Below are positions 1 to 9,796 of a stretch of DNA of 64,000 nucleotides, in pieces. The position numbers were made by a program, and so were the translations under genes. The notes beneath the pieces are model-generated. The model saw only the letters and a list, made by a program, of their open reading frames with translations, ran no database searches and was not told the DNA's origin. Within the stretch, counting starts at the first letter, position 1; each line of letters begins with the position of its first letter. The stretch comes from Bradyrhizobium sp. 195 (GTDB lineage Bacteria; Pseudomonadota; Alphaproteobacteria; Rhizobiales; Xanthobacteraceae), in contig NZ_CP082161.1 of NCBI RefSeq assembly GCF_023101665.1, positions 2,170,001-2,234,000 on the forward strand. Reading direction: 5' to 3'.

Positions 1-1
1 G

Positions 2-229
2 CGCAACGACCGCATGTCGACGGCGGTGGCGCCGTTATCGCCGCGGGCGCGCGCCGGCGCCACGGTGTCGATGCCGGTAACCTGGGCGCAGGTGAAGAGC
101 GATCTCGATCCGAAGCGCTATACGCTGCGAACCGCGCCGGGCTTGCTGGCGCGATCGAAGGCATGGGAGGGTTATGAAGATGCCGCCGCGTCGATCAAGG
201 CGGCGATCAAGAAGCTCGCGGGGAAATGA
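2..229 (+). CDS. ligD: DNA ligase D, C-terminal end of polymerase domain (partial)
   Basis: Only the last 75 codons are in the window; the reading frame is open from base 2 and the gene begins upstream of it. The residues include TAVAPLSPRARAGATVSMPVTW followed by a DPKRYTLRT block, which matches the end of the archaeo-eukaryotic-primase-type polymerase domain of LigD, the bacterial non-homologous end-joining ligase that works with Ku. I see no ligase or phosphoesterase motif because those parts lie outside. It could instead be a stand-alone LigD polymerase-domain protein; the visible part cannot tell. A dispersed repeat follows the stop. Confidence 0.75.
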   Translation, partial: RNDRMSTAVAPLSPRARAGATVSMPVTWAQVKSDLDPKRYTLRTAPGLLARSKAWEGYEDAAASIKAAIKKLAGK

Positions 230-256
230 AGTAGATGCTTGCTACGGGCGCAACTC

Positions 257-345
257 CCGTAGGGTGGGCAAAGCTAAGCGTGCCCACCATCTCGTTGCGG
301 CGAGGAAGGTGGGCACGGCGCAAGAGCGCCTTTGCCCACCCTACG
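257..345. repeat. Intergenic inverted repeat (GTAGGGTGGGCAAAG type)
   Basis: The left arm (about 257-289, CGTAGGGTGGGCAAAGC then GTGCCCACC) pairs with the right arm (about 306-345, GGTGGGCAC then TTTGCCCACCCTACG). Together they form one long imperfect hairpin between ligD and the converging DUF3309 gene. It has no coding potential. Elements of this kind are scattered through Bradyrhizobium genomes; here it may also end transcription from both sides. Confidence 0.8.
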
Positions 346-362
346 AAATCCTAGCTGTCTCG

Positions 363-527
363 CTAGATCCTTCCCATCAGCAGCAGGATCAGCAGGATGA
401 CGATGACGAGCCCGAGGCCGCCGCCGCCGTAATAGCCGGTGCCGTAGAACGGGCCGCCGCCGATGCCGCTGAAGCCGCCAAGCAGGGCGATGACCAGAAT
501 GATCAGAATGATCGTACCGATTGACAT
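363..527 (-). CDS. DUF3309 family small membrane protein
   Basis: A 54-residue protein beginning MSIGTIILIILVIALLGGF, with a glycine/tyrosine-rich centre (GGGPFYGTGYYGGGG) and a second hydrophobic stretch (LGLVIVILLILLLMG). That is two membrane segments joined by a Gly-rich turn, the usual DUF3309 layout. The longer open frame upstream is not needed: the ATG at 527 has a perfect GGAGGAG ribosome site 6 bases before it. The function of the family is unknown. A GGAAC-N16-AGTT element about 60 bases upstream suggests possible general-stress control. Confidence 0.85.
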   Translation of the reverse strand: MSIGTIILIILVIALLGGFSGIGGGPFYGTGYYGGGGLGLVIVILLILLLMGRI

Positions 528-589
528 GCGAATCTCCTCCAGCCCTTTGTCGAAAGGGTCGTTTGCACCTGTCCCCTTGGTGCAAGGGC

Positions 590-614
590 AACTTGCCGCA
601 GGTTTTAAAGTTCC
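590..614 (-). promoter_or_regulatory. Possible EcfG-type stress promoter of the DUF3309 gene
   Basis: On the minus strand GGAAC (614-610) is followed after 16 bases by AGTT (593-590). The alphaproteobacterial general stress sigma factor EcfG recognises GGAAC-N16/17-CGTT, in which the first C of the -10 box is the weakest position. The element lies 62 bp upstream of the DUF3309 start codon. This is a motif match only, weaker than the two perfect elements at 15142 and 27972. Confidence 0.4.
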
Positions 615-710
615 GCCCATGGAAACACCGGTTGCAGGACCAAACCTGCATGGAACATTTGGCGTTTCGGCCGGCATGACTATGTGAGAATCAATCCACA
701 GGGCACGGCC

Positions 711-1028
711 ATGTCAGCACCGCTTGTCGTTTCAATTCCGCATCGTCTCGGCCGCGAGGAGGCGGTGCGCCGGCTCAAGTCGGGGCTTGGTCGCGCGGCC
801 GCCAGCATTCCCGTGATGCAGGTCGAGGAGGAACGCTGGACCGGGGACAACATGGCCTTTCGCATCCGCGCGCTCGGGCAGGTCGCGACGGGGCAGGTCG
901 ATGTCGCCGACGATCACGTGAAGGTCGAGGTGGTGCTGCCCTGGCTATTGCAGCGCTTTGCCGAGATGGCGCAGGCTACGATCAAGAAGCGCGGGCAGTT
1001 GCTGCTGACCAAGGACCAGGGAAAGTAA
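711..1028 (+). CDS. Polyhydroxyalkanoic acid system family protein
   Basis: A 105-residue protein beginning MSAPLVVSIPHRLGREEAVRRLKSGL. The HRLGREEA..R start and the later hydrophobic-alternating region (VDVADDHVKVEVVLPWLLQRFAEM) match the PHA granule-region family (PHA_gran_rgn), small proteins usually linked to polyhydroxyalkanoate storage. I chose ATG 711 over the GTG at 684 because the family begins there. It converges on treY, with only two bases between the stops. No PHA synthase or depolymerase lies nearby, so the role is taken from the family alone. Confidence 0.75.
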   Translation: MSAPLVVSIPHRLGREEAVRRLKSGLGRAAASIPVMQVEEERWTGDNMAFRIRALGQVATGQVDVADDHVKVEVVLPWLLQRFAEMAQATIKKRGQLLLTKDQGK

Positions 1029-1030
1029 TT

Positions 1031-3817
1031 TCAGGCGCGCACGCGCGGCCGTGCGGGCCGGATGGCATTTGCCGTGCGGGCCTCGATGACGGAGGCGGGA
1101 AGATCGCGGAAAGCCTGCGAGAGCGGCAGTTCGTTGCCTGCAAAGCCCGCCGCAGCGTAGCCGGTGATGTCGACGGTTGCGTCGAACCCTTCGAGCGTGG
1201 GCCATTCCCGCCCGGTTTTCGTGAACGGCGCGAACTGACGCCCGACCGCGACGATCGCCGCAGCGCGGCCGTGGCGGCGAGCAAAGGCAATGACATGGTC
1301 GGCATGTGCGCCGCGCACCGCCAGCGGCTCGTAGTCGCCTTGAGCGAAAACGTCGGCGAGTTCATTGCGCAGCTTGAGGAGGCGCCGTGTCCAGGCCAGT
1401 TTGATCAGGCCGTCCGGCCAGTTCTTGATCAGGCCACGCCAGTCCGGATCGTCCAGCGAGCCCAGCGCCGCCTGCCGCGCGGCAAAGTCGACCGGGCGAC
1501 GGTTGTCGGGATCGACCAGCGACAGGTCCCAGAACTCGGTGCCTTGATAGAAGTCGGGCACGCCGGGCAGCGTCGCCTTCAGGGTGAGCTGGCTCAGAGA
1601 GTTCAACATGCCGAGCAGTGCGAGGCGGCGCGCCAGCGTTTGCAGCGCCTCCAGGAATTCGGCTGACAGCGCGGGGTCGAGGATCTTGTCGACGAAGCTC
1701 TTCACGCCGTTCTCATAGGCCTCGTGCGGATTGAGCCAACTGGTCTCTTCCTTGCCCTCCCGCGCGGCTTTCAGCGCATAGCCCTGGATGCGCTCGACGA
1801 AGCCGGCATCGACCGGCGACTGCAGCGGCCAGGCCCCGAGCAGCGTCTGGTAGAGCATGTATTCGAACGTCGCCGATGGCGCGCGTAGATTGCCGTGGAG
1901 CGCGAGGTGCGGTGCGTTCGACACCTTCCAGCGCGAAACCGCGCTGGTCCATTCGCCGGGAATTTCGCTGAGCGCCGCGATCCGCGCGCGGGCATCCTCG
2001 CCGCGCTTGGTGTCATGCGTGGCGGTCGCCGTCATTCCCTGCGGCCATTCCTTGGCGCGGCCCTGCATGGCCTCGTGGAAAGCGGGAATGGTGAGGCCGG
2101 TGCTGGCGGGATCGCCGCCGACTTCGTTCAGGGCGAGCAGCCGGTGGAACTGATAGAACGCGGTGTCCTCCAGCGACTTCGCCATCACCGGCCCGGTGAA
2201 TTGCTGCACCTTCAGCGCGAAGCGGCGCACACGCGGGACACTATGTGGCGGACGACCGGGCTTGAGCAGGTCCATGGTCAGCGCGTCGCGCAGGAAATCG
2301 AAGATGCCTTCGTCCGCGGCGAACCATTCCGAACGGGCGCGCGCGATGGTGTCGTCGATCAGCTTGCGGTCGGGGGCCGTCGGGCCGCTGTTGGTCAGAT
2401 AGGTGCGGTACACCGGGAAGTGCAGCACATAGAGTTCCAGCGCCTGCCGCAGGCTGTCGGCGGAGAAATCGCGGGTCGAGTAATGCCCGTTGGCAATGCG
2501 CGCGAGCAGGCGCGTCAGCACGGTGAATTCGCTGGTGAGCAGCGTCTCCAGCACGCGCCGCTTGGCGTCCTTGACGTAAGGCGCAAGCCGCGGCGGCCGG
2601 TTGCTGAGCTGCCGCCAGGTCTCGTCCAGCGCCGCCAGCCCCTTGGCGTCGATCAGCACCTGCGTGATGACGTTCATCCATTCATAGCCGGTGGTGCCCT
2701 GGACGCCGGCGAAGTGCGGCAGGCGTTCGTGCTCGCACAGGATCTTTTCGATCACCGTATAGAACGGCTTCGTATTGCCTTGCGCGTCGCGCACCAGCCG
2801 GCGCAGGCGCTGGCAATATTGGGCGGGATCGCGCAGGCCGTCGATGTGATCGAGCCGAATTCCCTGCAATTTGCCGTCAACGATGAGCTGCTTCACCAGC
2901 CGGTGCGTGGCGGCAAAGGTGCTCGCGTCCTCGACGCGCAGACCTGCGAGCCCGTTGACGTCGAAGAAGCGGCGATAATTGATGTCGCTGGAGGCGAGCC
3001 GCCAATGCCCGAGCTTGTAATGCTGGCGCTCCAGCAGGTGATGCAGCGCCAGCGTCTGCGCGGGGCGATCCTTGGCGGCACGATAGGCGGCAAGTCCGCG
3101 TGCGATGATCTCGGCGGCACCCACGATCTCCCTGAGTTCGGTCTTGAACGCGGGAGCTTCCTTGCGGTTGGGACGGCGCAGTCCGGTGTAGCTCGCCGCT
3201 AGCGAGAGCAGGCTTTTACCGGCCTCCGTCTCGGCGGCATCCGCTTCCTTCACGATCATGCGCAGCATCTCGCCGTAGCGCTCCGGCGCGATGGGTAAGC
3301 GATGCTCGAAATACCAGGCGGAGAAGCTCCCCTGATCCGGATCGTAGCGCAGCTCGATGTCGCCGCGCTCGAGCGCCTCGCCGTAGGATGCACCCAGGAT
3401 CGGCAGCAGCACGCCGCCGCGGGCGCGGTAGGCGAGCTGATCCCAGTCGATGTCGAAGGAGACCGCGTGCGGCGAAGCCTGGCCCCATTCCAGCACGTCC
3501 AGCCACCAGGGATTGTCGGCAAAATGAACGCCGACATGGTTGGGCACGAAGTCGATGATGAGGCCGATGTCGTTCTGCGTAAGGGCCCCGCTCAGCCGCG
3601 CGAAGCCGGCCTCGCCGCCGAGCTCCGGATTGAACTGGCCGTGATCGACGGTGTCGTAGCCGTGGGTCGAGCCCTTGCGGGCCTTCATCACCGGCGAGGC
3701 GTAGAGATGCGTGATCCCCAGCGCCTTGAGGTAAGGAACGACCGAAGTTGCCTTGTCGAAGCCGAAATCCGCGGTGAGCTGAAGCCGGTAGGTCGCGATA
3801 GGAATGGCGGGAGGCAT
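1031..3817 (-). CDS. treY: Maltooligosyl trehalose synthase
   Basis: This 928-residue GH13 enzyme converts the reducing-end alpha-1,4 bond of a maltooligosaccharide into an alpha,alpha-1,1 bond, so that TreZ can release trehalose. It begins MPPAIPIATYRLQLTADFGF, the standard TreY opening. It shows HLYASPVMKARKGSTHGYD and the GH13 triad: nucleophile Asp323 in GIRLDHIDGLRD, acid/base Glu357 in TVIEKIL, and the Asp of TATHDTKRGED. The open frame extends 29 codons upstream into treZ, but ATG 3817 fits the family and lies one base past the treZ stop, implying translational coupling. It is the last gene of the minus-strand trehalose/glycogen operon. Confidence 0.95.
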   Translation of the reverse strand: MPPAIPIATYRLQLTADFGFDKATSVVPYLKALGITHLYASPVMKARKGSTHGYDTVDHGQFNPELGGEAGFARLSGALTQNDIGLIIDFVPNHVGVHFADNPWWLDVLEWGQASPHAVSFDIDWDQLAYRARGGVLLPILGASYGEALERGDIELRYDPDQGSFSAWYFEHRLPIAPERYGEMLRMIVKEADAAETEAGKSLLSLAASYTGLRRPNRKEAPAFKTELREIVGAAEIIARGLAAYRAAKDRPAQTLALHHLLERQHYKLGHWRLASSDINYRRFFDVNGLAGLRVEDASTFAATHRLVKQLIVDGKLQGIRLDHIDGLRDPAQYCQRLRRLVRDAQGNTKPFYTVIEKILCEHERLPHFAGVQGTTGYEWMNVITQVLIDAKGLAALDETWRQLSNRPPRLAPYVKDAKRRVLETLLTSEFTVLTRLLARIANGHYSTRDFSADSLRQALELYVLHFPVYRTYLTNSGPTAPDRKLIDDTIARARSEWFAADEGIFDFLRDALTMDLLKPGRPPHSVPRVRRFALKVQQFTGPVMAKSLEDTAFYQFHRLLALNEVGGDPASTGLTIPAFHEAMQGRAKEWPQGMTATATHDTKRGEDARARIAALSEIPGEWTSAVSRWKVSNAPHLALHGNLRAPSATFEYMLYQTLLGAWPLQSPVDAGFVERIQGYALKAAREGKEETSWLNPHEAYENGVKSFVDKILDPALSAEFLEALQTLARRLALLGMLNSLSQLTLKATLPGVPDFYQGTEFWDLSLVDPDNRRPVDFAARQAALGSLDDPDWRGLIKNWPDGLIKLAWTRRLLKLRNELADVFAQGDYEPLAVRGAHADHVIAFARRHGRAAAIVAVGRQFAPFTKTGREWPTLEGFDATVDITGYAAAGFAGNELPLSQAFRDLPASVIEARTANAIRPARPRVRA

Positions 3818-3818
3818 G

Positions 3819-5570
3819 TCAACCTCCGAGGCGCCAGACCACCGACCAGGGCGGGAGCCGCTCGCTGGTCCCGCCGCCCCAGATCGGCGTGCCCGCGCTG
3901 ACATCGGACGTGATCTCCTGGTCCGACAGATTGGCGGTCAGGCGCAACGTCGCGCCGTCCCCCATGCGCCAATGCGCAGTGAGCAGGCCGTTGTCGGCAG
4001 CGTCGGCGTCGCCGAAAGCCGCTTCCTTCAGTCGCGGCATGATCTCCTTGCGGCGGACCGCAAGCAGTTGCCGCACCAAGGCGAGCCGTGCGTCCTGCTC
4101 CGCCGTGCGGCCGGTCCAGTCGAGCACGGACGATTGCAGCGTGGCCGGATCGAGCGGGTCGGGCACCTCATTGCCGTATTTCTCGTAGGCCCAGGCATAT
4201 TCCTGCTTGCGCCCCTTGCGGACGGCGTCGGCCAGTTCGCCCTGGAAATCGCAGAAGAACGGGAAGGGCACCGTCGAGCCCCATTCCTCGCCCTGAAACA
4301 GCATCGGCACCATCGGCGCGAGCAGGGTCACCGCGAGTGCGGCTTCGATCTGCTGCGGCAATGCCAGGCTTTCGAGCCGATCGCCGAGCGGACGGTTGCC
4401 GATCTGATCGTGGTTCTGCAGGAAGTTGACGAAGGTCGCCGGCGTCAGCTCGCCGCTCGGCTCGCCGCGCGGTTTCTTGCCCCAGAACTCCGAAACCTCG
4501 CCCTGATAGACGAAGCCCGAGGCGAGTGCGCGCGCGAGGTCCATACGCGGCGTCTGGTAGTCGGCATAATAGCCGGCGAGCTCACCCGTCAGCATCACGT
4601 GCCAGACGTGGTGATAGTCGTCGTTCCACTGCGCGCGATACTTGCCGCTTGGTGGATTCTGCGCGGCATCGAGCAGGCTGGCGCGATTGTCGCCATTCTC
4701 CAGCACGAGATGGATGTGCCGCCCCGTCGCCTTGGCGAGTTCGCCGGCGGCGACGCTGAGGTCCTGCAGCATCGACTGCTCGCCGGGCACCGCCATGATG
4801 TGATTGGCGGCATCCAGCCTCAGGCCGTCGAAACGGTAGTCGCTGAGCCAGGACAGCGCATTCTCGACTGCGAACGCGCGCACCTGCGGCACGCGATAGT
4901 CGATCGCGCTGCCCCAGGGTGTGTGCGCGTCGGTGAAGAAGGCCGGCGCATAGCGGCCGAGATAATTCCCCTCGGGGCCGAAATGATTGTAGACGACGTC
5001 GAGGAACACCATCAGGCCGCGCAGATGCGCCTCGTCGATCAGCGTCTTGAGCTCTTCGGGGCGGCCATAGGCGCTGTCGGGCGCATACCATAGCACGCCG
5101 TCGTAGCCCCAGCCGCGGCGTCCTGCGAAATCGGCCAGCGGCATCAGTTCGAGCGCCGTGATGCCGGTTGCGGCGAGATGATCGAGCTTGTCGATCATGG
5201 CGCGGTAAGAGCCGGCAGCGGTGAAGGTGCCGACATGGGTCTCGATCAGCACCGTCTCTTCCCAGGGACGACCGCGCCAATCGCGCGCACGCCATGAAAA
5301 GGCATCGTGATCGATCACCTCGCTCGGGCCGAACACATCCTCGGGCTGGAAGGGCGACGCCGGATCGGGCACGTCGATCTCGTCGTCGATCCTGAACTTG
5401 TAGCGACTGCCCACGGGAAGACCGACGATATCGGCGACATACCAGCCATCCTGGCGGCGTTGCATCGCGTGTCTTCGGTCGAGCAGGAGATCGACGCGCC
5501 GCGCCGCGGGCGCCCACAGACGGAACGAGACGCCGTCCTTCGTCGGCTTCGCCCCGAAGGATGGCCTCAT
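3819..5570 (-). CDS. treZ: Malto-oligosyltrehalose trehalohydrolase
   Basis: A 583-residue GH13 enzyme that cleaves trehalose from the maltooligosyltrehalose made by TreY. The N-terminal CBM48-like domain (FGAKPTKDGVSFRLWAPAARRVDLLL) is followed by the barrel with DVVYNHFGPEGNYL, nucleophile Asp253 (FDGLRLDAANHI), Glu291 (LVLENGDN) and the Asp of FLQNHDQIGNR, so the triad is intact. The start overlaps the glgX stop by four bases (ATGA), and the stop is one base from the treY start. With TreY it provides the glycogen-to-trehalose route. Confidence 0.95.
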   Translation of the reverse strand: MRPSFGAKPTKDGVSFRLWAPAARRVDLLLDRRHAMQRRQDGWYVADIVGLPVGSRYKFRIDDEIDVPDPASPFQPEDVFGPSEVIDHDAFSWRARDWRGRPWEETVLIETHVGTFTAAGSYRAMIDKLDHLAATGITALELMPLADFAGRRGWGYDGVLWYAPDSAYGRPEELKTLIDEAHLRGLMVFLDVVYNHFGPEGNYLGRYAPAFFTDAHTPWGSAIDYRVPQVRAFAVENALSWLSDYRFDGLRLDAANHIMAVPGEQSMLQDLSVAAGELAKATGRHIHLVLENGDNRASLLDAAQNPPSGKYRAQWNDDYHHVWHVMLTGELAGYYADYQTPRMDLARALASGFVYQGEVSEFWGKKPRGEPSGELTPATFVNFLQNHDQIGNRPLGDRLESLALPQQIEAALAVTLLAPMVPMLFQGEEWGSTVPFPFFCDFQGELADAVRKGRKQEYAWAYEKYGNEVPDPLDPATLQSSVLDWTGRTAEQDARLALVRQLLAVRRKEIMPRLKEAAFGDADAADNGLLTAHWRMGDGATLRLTANLSDQEITSDVSAGTPIWGGGTSERLPPWSVVWRLGG

Positions 5571-7645
5571 AGCGCCCCCGCGAAGGCGAGCACGGAGCGC
5601 GGCTGCGCCTTGCTGTCGCTTCCGGGCTGGAAGTCGGCCGTGTTCAGCTTGGCATCGGTCGTGTTCAGGATCTGCTGCCAGCTCTTGTATTCGGTCATTT
5701 TGGGCAATTTGAATGCGATCTCTTCCGGGGCGGCGTTCAGAACGATAAAGATCGCGGCGCTGCCTGGTTCCATCGGCCCCATCACATAGGAGAGGAACCT
5801 GCCTTCCGGGAATTTCCAGTCGTTCTCCGTCATCTCGTTGCCTTCAGGGGTCAGCCACAGCGCGCCGTAGGAGATGCCGTCCTTGGGGCGGCCGTCGAGC
5901 CAGCGATGGCTGCGAAGTTGCGAGAACCGGCGGCGGATGTCGGCGAGTTGGGCGACGAAATCGACCATGTCGTCGCCCTCCTTGCCGAGATTGTCCCAGC
6001 CGACCCAGCCGATTTCGTTGTCCTGGCAATAGGCGTTGTTGTTGCCGGATTGCGAATTGCCGACCTCGTCGCCGGCGAGGATCAGCGGAATGCCCTGCGC
6101 GAGCATCAGACAGGCCAGCACGTTCTTGCGAAGCTGGCGGCGCAGGCCGATGATATCAGGATCGTCGGTCGGACCCTCGACACCGCAATTGTTGCTGTGG
6201 TTGTCGTTGGAGCCGTCGCGATTGTCCTCGCCGTTGGCCTCGTTGTGCTTCTCGTTGTAACTGAAGAGATCGGCGAGCGTGAAGCCGTCGTGGACGGTGA
6301 TGTGGTTGATGCTGGCGCGCGGCCGCCGTCCGTCATGGTTGAACAGGTCGGATGACGCCGTCATGCGGCTGGAGATATCGCCGATCAGGCTGCCTTCGCC
6401 GCTCCAGTAGCGCCGCATGGCGCTGCGATAGCGATCGTTCCATTCCGACCATTGCGAGGGGAATGCCCCGACCTGGTAACCGCCGAGGCCGAGGTCCCAG
6501 GGCTCGGCGACGAGCTTGACGGCCGCCAGCACCGGATCCTGTCGGATCGCGGTGAGGAACGAGATGCCGCGATCAAAGCCGTTCGGGCCGCGCGCGAGCG
6601 TGGTGGCGAGGTCGAAGCGGAAGCCGTCGACGTGGCAGACCTCGACCCAGTATCGCAACGAATCCATCACCATCTGCAACACGCGCGGATGGGTGAGGTT
6701 CACCGACGAGCCGCAGCCGGTGAAGTCGTCGTAATAGCGCGGGTTCTCGCGGTTCAGCCAGTAATAGGAGGCGTTGTCGATGCCGCGGTAGCACAGCGTC
6801 GGGCCGAGGTGATTGCCCTCGGCGGTGTGATTGTAGACGACGTCGAGCATCACCTCGATGCCGGCATCGTGCAGGCGCGCCACCGTGGTGCGGAAGGAGT
6901 CGAGCGCGTTGTCCTGGGCGTAGCGCGGCTCGGGGGCGAAGAAGGACAGCGTGTTGTAGCCCCAGTAATTGACGAGCTTCTTCTCCACCAAGATGCGGTC
7001 GTCGACGAAGCTGTGCACCGGCAGCAGCTCGACCGTGGTGACGCCGAGCTTCTTCAGGTGCTCGATCATTGCCGGCGAGGACAGGCCGCCATAGGTGCCA
7101 CGCAGGTTCGGCGGCACGTCGTCACGCTTCTGCGTCAGACCCTTGACGTGAGCCTCGTAGATGACGGTGTCTTCCCAGGCGATGTTGGGACGGATCTCGC
7201 GGCGGCCCCAGTTGAAGGTCTCGTCGACCACGACGGCCTTGGGCATGCCGCGCGCGTTGTCGCGGCGGTCGAAGGAGAGATCCTCGCGCGGGCTCCCGGT
7301 GCGGTAGGCAAAATGCGCATCGCTCCAGACCAGGCGCCCCGAGAGCCGCTTGGCATAGGGGTCGAGCAGCAGCTTGTTGGCGTTGAAGCGGTGGCCGTGC
7401 TCGGGCTCATAGGGACCGTGCACGCGATAGCCGTAGAGCTGGCCGGGCGAGACGTCGTTGAGATAGCCATGCCAGACGTCCTCGGTTCGTTCCGGCAATT
7501 CGATGCGCTCGAGCTCGCGACGGCCCTGGCTGTCGAACAGGCAGAGCTCGACCTTCTGTGCGTTGGCGGAGAACAGCGCGAAATTGGTGCCGCGTCCGTC
7601 CCAGCTTGCGCCGAGGCGTGCGGGCGATCCAGCAGTCAGGCGCAT
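5567..7645 (-). CDS. glgX: Glycogen debranching enzyme GlgX
   Basis: A 692-residue GH13 isoamylase-type enzyme that hydrolyses alpha-1,6 branches of limit dextrins, giving linear maltooligosaccharides for TreY and MalQ. The CBM48 domain (LGASWDGRGTNFALFSANAQ) is followed by the barrel with DVVYNHTAEGNHLGPT, nucleophile Asp345 (VDGFRFDLATTL), Glu381 (LVAEPWDLG) and the Asp of ITVHDGFTL. The length is normal for GlgX. It overlaps treZ by four bases and lies three bases after glgB, so it is part of the same transcript. Confidence 0.95.
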   Translation of the reverse strand: MRLTAGSPARLGASWDGRGTNFALFSANAQKVELCLFDSQGRRELERIELPERTEDVWHGYLNDVSPGQLYGYRVHGPYEPEHGHRFNANKLLLDPYAKRLSGRLVWSDAHFAYRTGSPREDLSFDRRDNARGMPKAVVVDETFNWGRREIRPNIAWEDTVIYEAHVKGLTQKRDDVPPNLRGTYGGLSSPAMIEHLKKLGVTTVELLPVHSFVDDRILVEKKLVNYWGYNTLSFFAPEPRYAQDNALDSFRTTVARLHDAGIEVMLDVVYNHTAEGNHLGPTLCYRGIDNASYYWLNRENPRYYDDFTGCGSSVNLTHPRVLQMVMDSLRYWVEVCHVDGFRFDLATTLARGPNGFDRGISFLTAIRQDPVLAAVKLVAEPWDLGLGGYQVGAFPSQWSEWNDRYRSAMRRYWSGEGSLIGDISSRMTASSDLFNHDGRRPRASINHITVHDGFTLADLFSYNEKHNEANGEDNRDGSNDNHSNNCGVEGPTDDPDIIGLRRQLRKNVLACLMLAQGIPLILAGDEVGNSQSGNNNAYCQDNEIGWVGWDNLGKEGDDMVDFVAQLADIRRRFSQLRSHRWLDGRPKDGISYGALWLTPEGNEMTENDWKFPEGRFLSYVMGPMEPGSAAIFIVLNAAPEEIAFKLPKMTEYKSWQQILNTTDAKLNTADFQPGSDSKAQPRSVLAFAGAL

Positions 7646-7648
7646 GTG

Positions 7649-9796
7649 TCAGCTTTCCGGAACGAGGAAGATCGCGGCGAGCGGTGGAATGGTGAGGCGA
7701 AGCTCGGGCGCCTTGCCGTCAACGGCATGAACCTCGCCGATGTTCCCGACATTGCTGCCGCCATAATGGGCGGAGTCCGAATTGAACACCTCTTTCCACT
7801 TGCCGGCAAAGGGCACGCGAACGCGATAGTTCTGATAGACATTGGGAGAGAAGTTGGTGATGACGAGACACCGTGCGTGCTCGTCAAATCCCTTGCGCAG
7901 CCAGGCGAACACGTTGCGGTTGGCATCGTCCGTGATCAGCCATTCGAAACCGGCCTGGTCGCAGTCCATCTGGTGCAGCGCCGGCACCGCGCGATAGAGC
8001 CGGTTGAGGTCCCGGATCAGCGCCTGGATGCCGGAATGGTATTTGTATTCGAGCAGGTGCCAGTCGAGGGATTGGTCGTGGTTCCATTCGCGGCTCTGCG
8101 CGATTTCGGCGCCCATGAACAACAGCTTCTTGCCGGGATGGCCGAACATGAAGCTGTAATAGGCGCGCAAATTCGCAAAGCGCTGCCACTCGTCGCCGGG
8201 CATGCGGCCGAGGATCGAGCGCTTGCCGTGCACGACCTCGTCATGGGAGAGCGGCAGGATGAAGTTCTCCGAGAAGGCGTAGTGCAGACCGAACAGGATG
8301 TCGCCGTGATGGTGCTTGCGGTGAACAGGATCCTTGCTGATGTAGTTCAGCGTGTCGTGCATCCAGCCCATGTTCCACTTGTAGCCGAAGCCAAGCCCGC
8401 CGAATTCGACCGGGCGCGAGACCTGCGGCCAGGCGGTGGACTCTTCGGCAGCCGTGGTCGCCTGCGGGAAGCGAGCGAACAGTTCGGTGTTGAAGCGCCG
8501 CAGGAAGTTGATCGCCTCGATGTTCTCTCGGCCGCCATACTGGTTCGGGACCCAGGCGCCCGGCGGGCGGCTGTAGTCGAGATAGAGCATGGACGCCACC
8601 GCATCGACGCGCAGCCCGTCGATCGCGTAGCGCTCCAGCCAGAACAGCGCGTTCGACACCAGGAAGTTCGTTACTTCGGTGCGGCCGTAATTGTAGATCA
8701 GCGTGCCCCAGTCGAGGTGGCGCCCCTGCAGCGGATTGGCGTGCTCGTACAGCGCGGTGCCGTCAAAGCTGCCGAGCCCGTGCGGATCGTCCGGGAAGTG
8801 ACCGGGCACCCAGTCGAGCAGCACGCCGACGCCTTCGCGGTGGCAGGCGTCGACGAGGGCGGCAAAATCTTCCGGTGTGCCGAAGCGGCTGGTCGGGGCA
8901 TAGAGGCCGGTCGGCTGGTAGCCCCAGGACCCGTCGAAGGGATGCTCGCTCACGGGGAGGAATTCGAGATGGGTAAAACCCATGTCGCGGACATAGGCCG
9001 GCAGCTGCTCGGCCAGCTCGCGATAGGTCAGCCATTCATCGCCGTTCTTGCGGCGCCATGAGCCGAGATGAACCTCGTAGATCGACATTGGCGCCGACAG
9101 CGCGTTGATGCCATCGGGTGCCGGGCGCGGCCGTGGCAGATGCGCCTCGTCGAACACGATGGAGGCCGTCTTCGGCCGCACCTCGCTGGCGAACGCCATG
9201 GGATCTGACTTCAACGGCAGCAGATGGCCATGCGGCCCGATGATTTCGAACTTGTAGTGATCGCCAGCCTTGGCATGCGGGATGAACAATTCCCAATACC
9301 CGGCGCCGCGCACCCGCATGGGATGACGCCGCCCGTCCCAGAAATTGAAATCGCCGACCACGGACACGCGCCGCGCATTCGGCGCCAGCACAACGAAGCC
9401 GATGCCGTCGATGCCTTCGTGGCGCATCGGATGGGCGCCGAGCTTGTCGTAGAGGCGCTGGTGGGTGCCTTCGCCGAGCAGATAGAGATCGAAATCGGTC
9501 AGGACCGGCGGAAAGCGATAGGCATCCTCGAACTCGACGACGTTGCCGCCGAACTTTGCGCGCAGCTGATAGTGCTTCGAGCCGTTGGGCAGGGCACCGA
9601 TGAACAGCCCGGCATCGTGCACGCGGTCGAGCGAGGCGACCTCCCCCTGTTCGCCGACCGCCTCGACATTGGAGGCCTCGGGCAGAAACGCGCGCACCAC
9701 GCTTCTACCGCCCTCGGGGTGCAGCCCGAGATAGTGGAAGGGGTCGGAGTGGCGGCCCTCGATGATCGCATAGGCTTCGGCAGGCAGTTTAGGCAT
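7649..9796 (-). CDS. glgB: 1,4-alpha-glucan branching enzyme
   Basis: A 715-residue GH13 enzyme that introduces alpha-1,6 branches into alpha-glucan. It has the two-part N-terminal region ([13 protein letters not shown]; then [21 protein letters not shown]), the barrel with nucleophile Asp398 ([18 protein letters not shown]), the glutamate pair in [11 protein letters not shown] and the Asp of [12 protein letters not shown]. The length matches long-form GlgB. Its start overlaps the end of treS-mak by eight bases. In GlgE-pathway clusters GlgB branches the chains that GlgE extends, which makes the altered GlgE upstream notable. Confidence 0.95.
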   Translation of the reverse strand: MPKLPAEAYAIIEGRHSDPFHYLGLHPEGGRSVVRAFLPEASNVEAVGEQGEVASLDRVHDAGLFIGALPNGSKHYQLRAKFGGNVVEFEDAYRFPPVLTDFDLYLLGEGTHQRLYDKLGAHPMRHEGIDGIGFVVLAPNARRVSVVGDFNFWDGRRHPMRVRGAGYWELFIPHAKAGDHYKFEIIGPHGHLLPLKSDPMAFASEVRPKTASIVFDEAHLPRPRPAPDGINALSAPMSIYEVHLGSWRRKNGDEWLTYRELAEQLPAYVRDMGFTHLEFLPVSEHPFDGSWGYQPTGLYAPTSRFGTPEDFAALVDACHREGVGVLLDWVPGHFPDDPHGLGSFDGTALYEHANPLQGRHLDWGTLIYNYGRTEVTNFLVSNALFWLERYAIDGLRVDAVASMLYLDYSRPPGAWVPNQYGGRENIEAINFLRRFNTELFARFPQATTAAEESTAWPQVSRPVEFGGLGFGYKWNMGWMHDTLNYISKDPVHRKHHHGDILFGLHYAFSENFILPLSHDEVVHGKRSILGRMPGDEWQRFANLRAYYSFMFGHPGKKLLFMGAEIAQSREWNHDQSLDWHLLEYKYHSGIQALIRDLNRLYRAVPALHQMDCDQAGFEWLITDDANRNVFAWLRKGFDEHARCLVITNFSPNVYQNYRVRVPFAGKWKEVFNSDSAHYGGSNVGNIGEVHAVDGKAPELRLTIPPLAAIFLVPES

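Noticed and set aside
1895..3202. 435-codon plus-strand ORF opposite treY
   Set aside because: It is antisense to a certain GH13 gene, low in family-like motifs and rich in Arg/Gln/Gly as expected for the mirror frame of GC-rich coding DNA.
6452..9061. 869-codon plus-strand ORF across glgX and glgB
   Set aside because: It spans two real genes on the other strand; its length is a product of high GC at third positions and no domain is visible.
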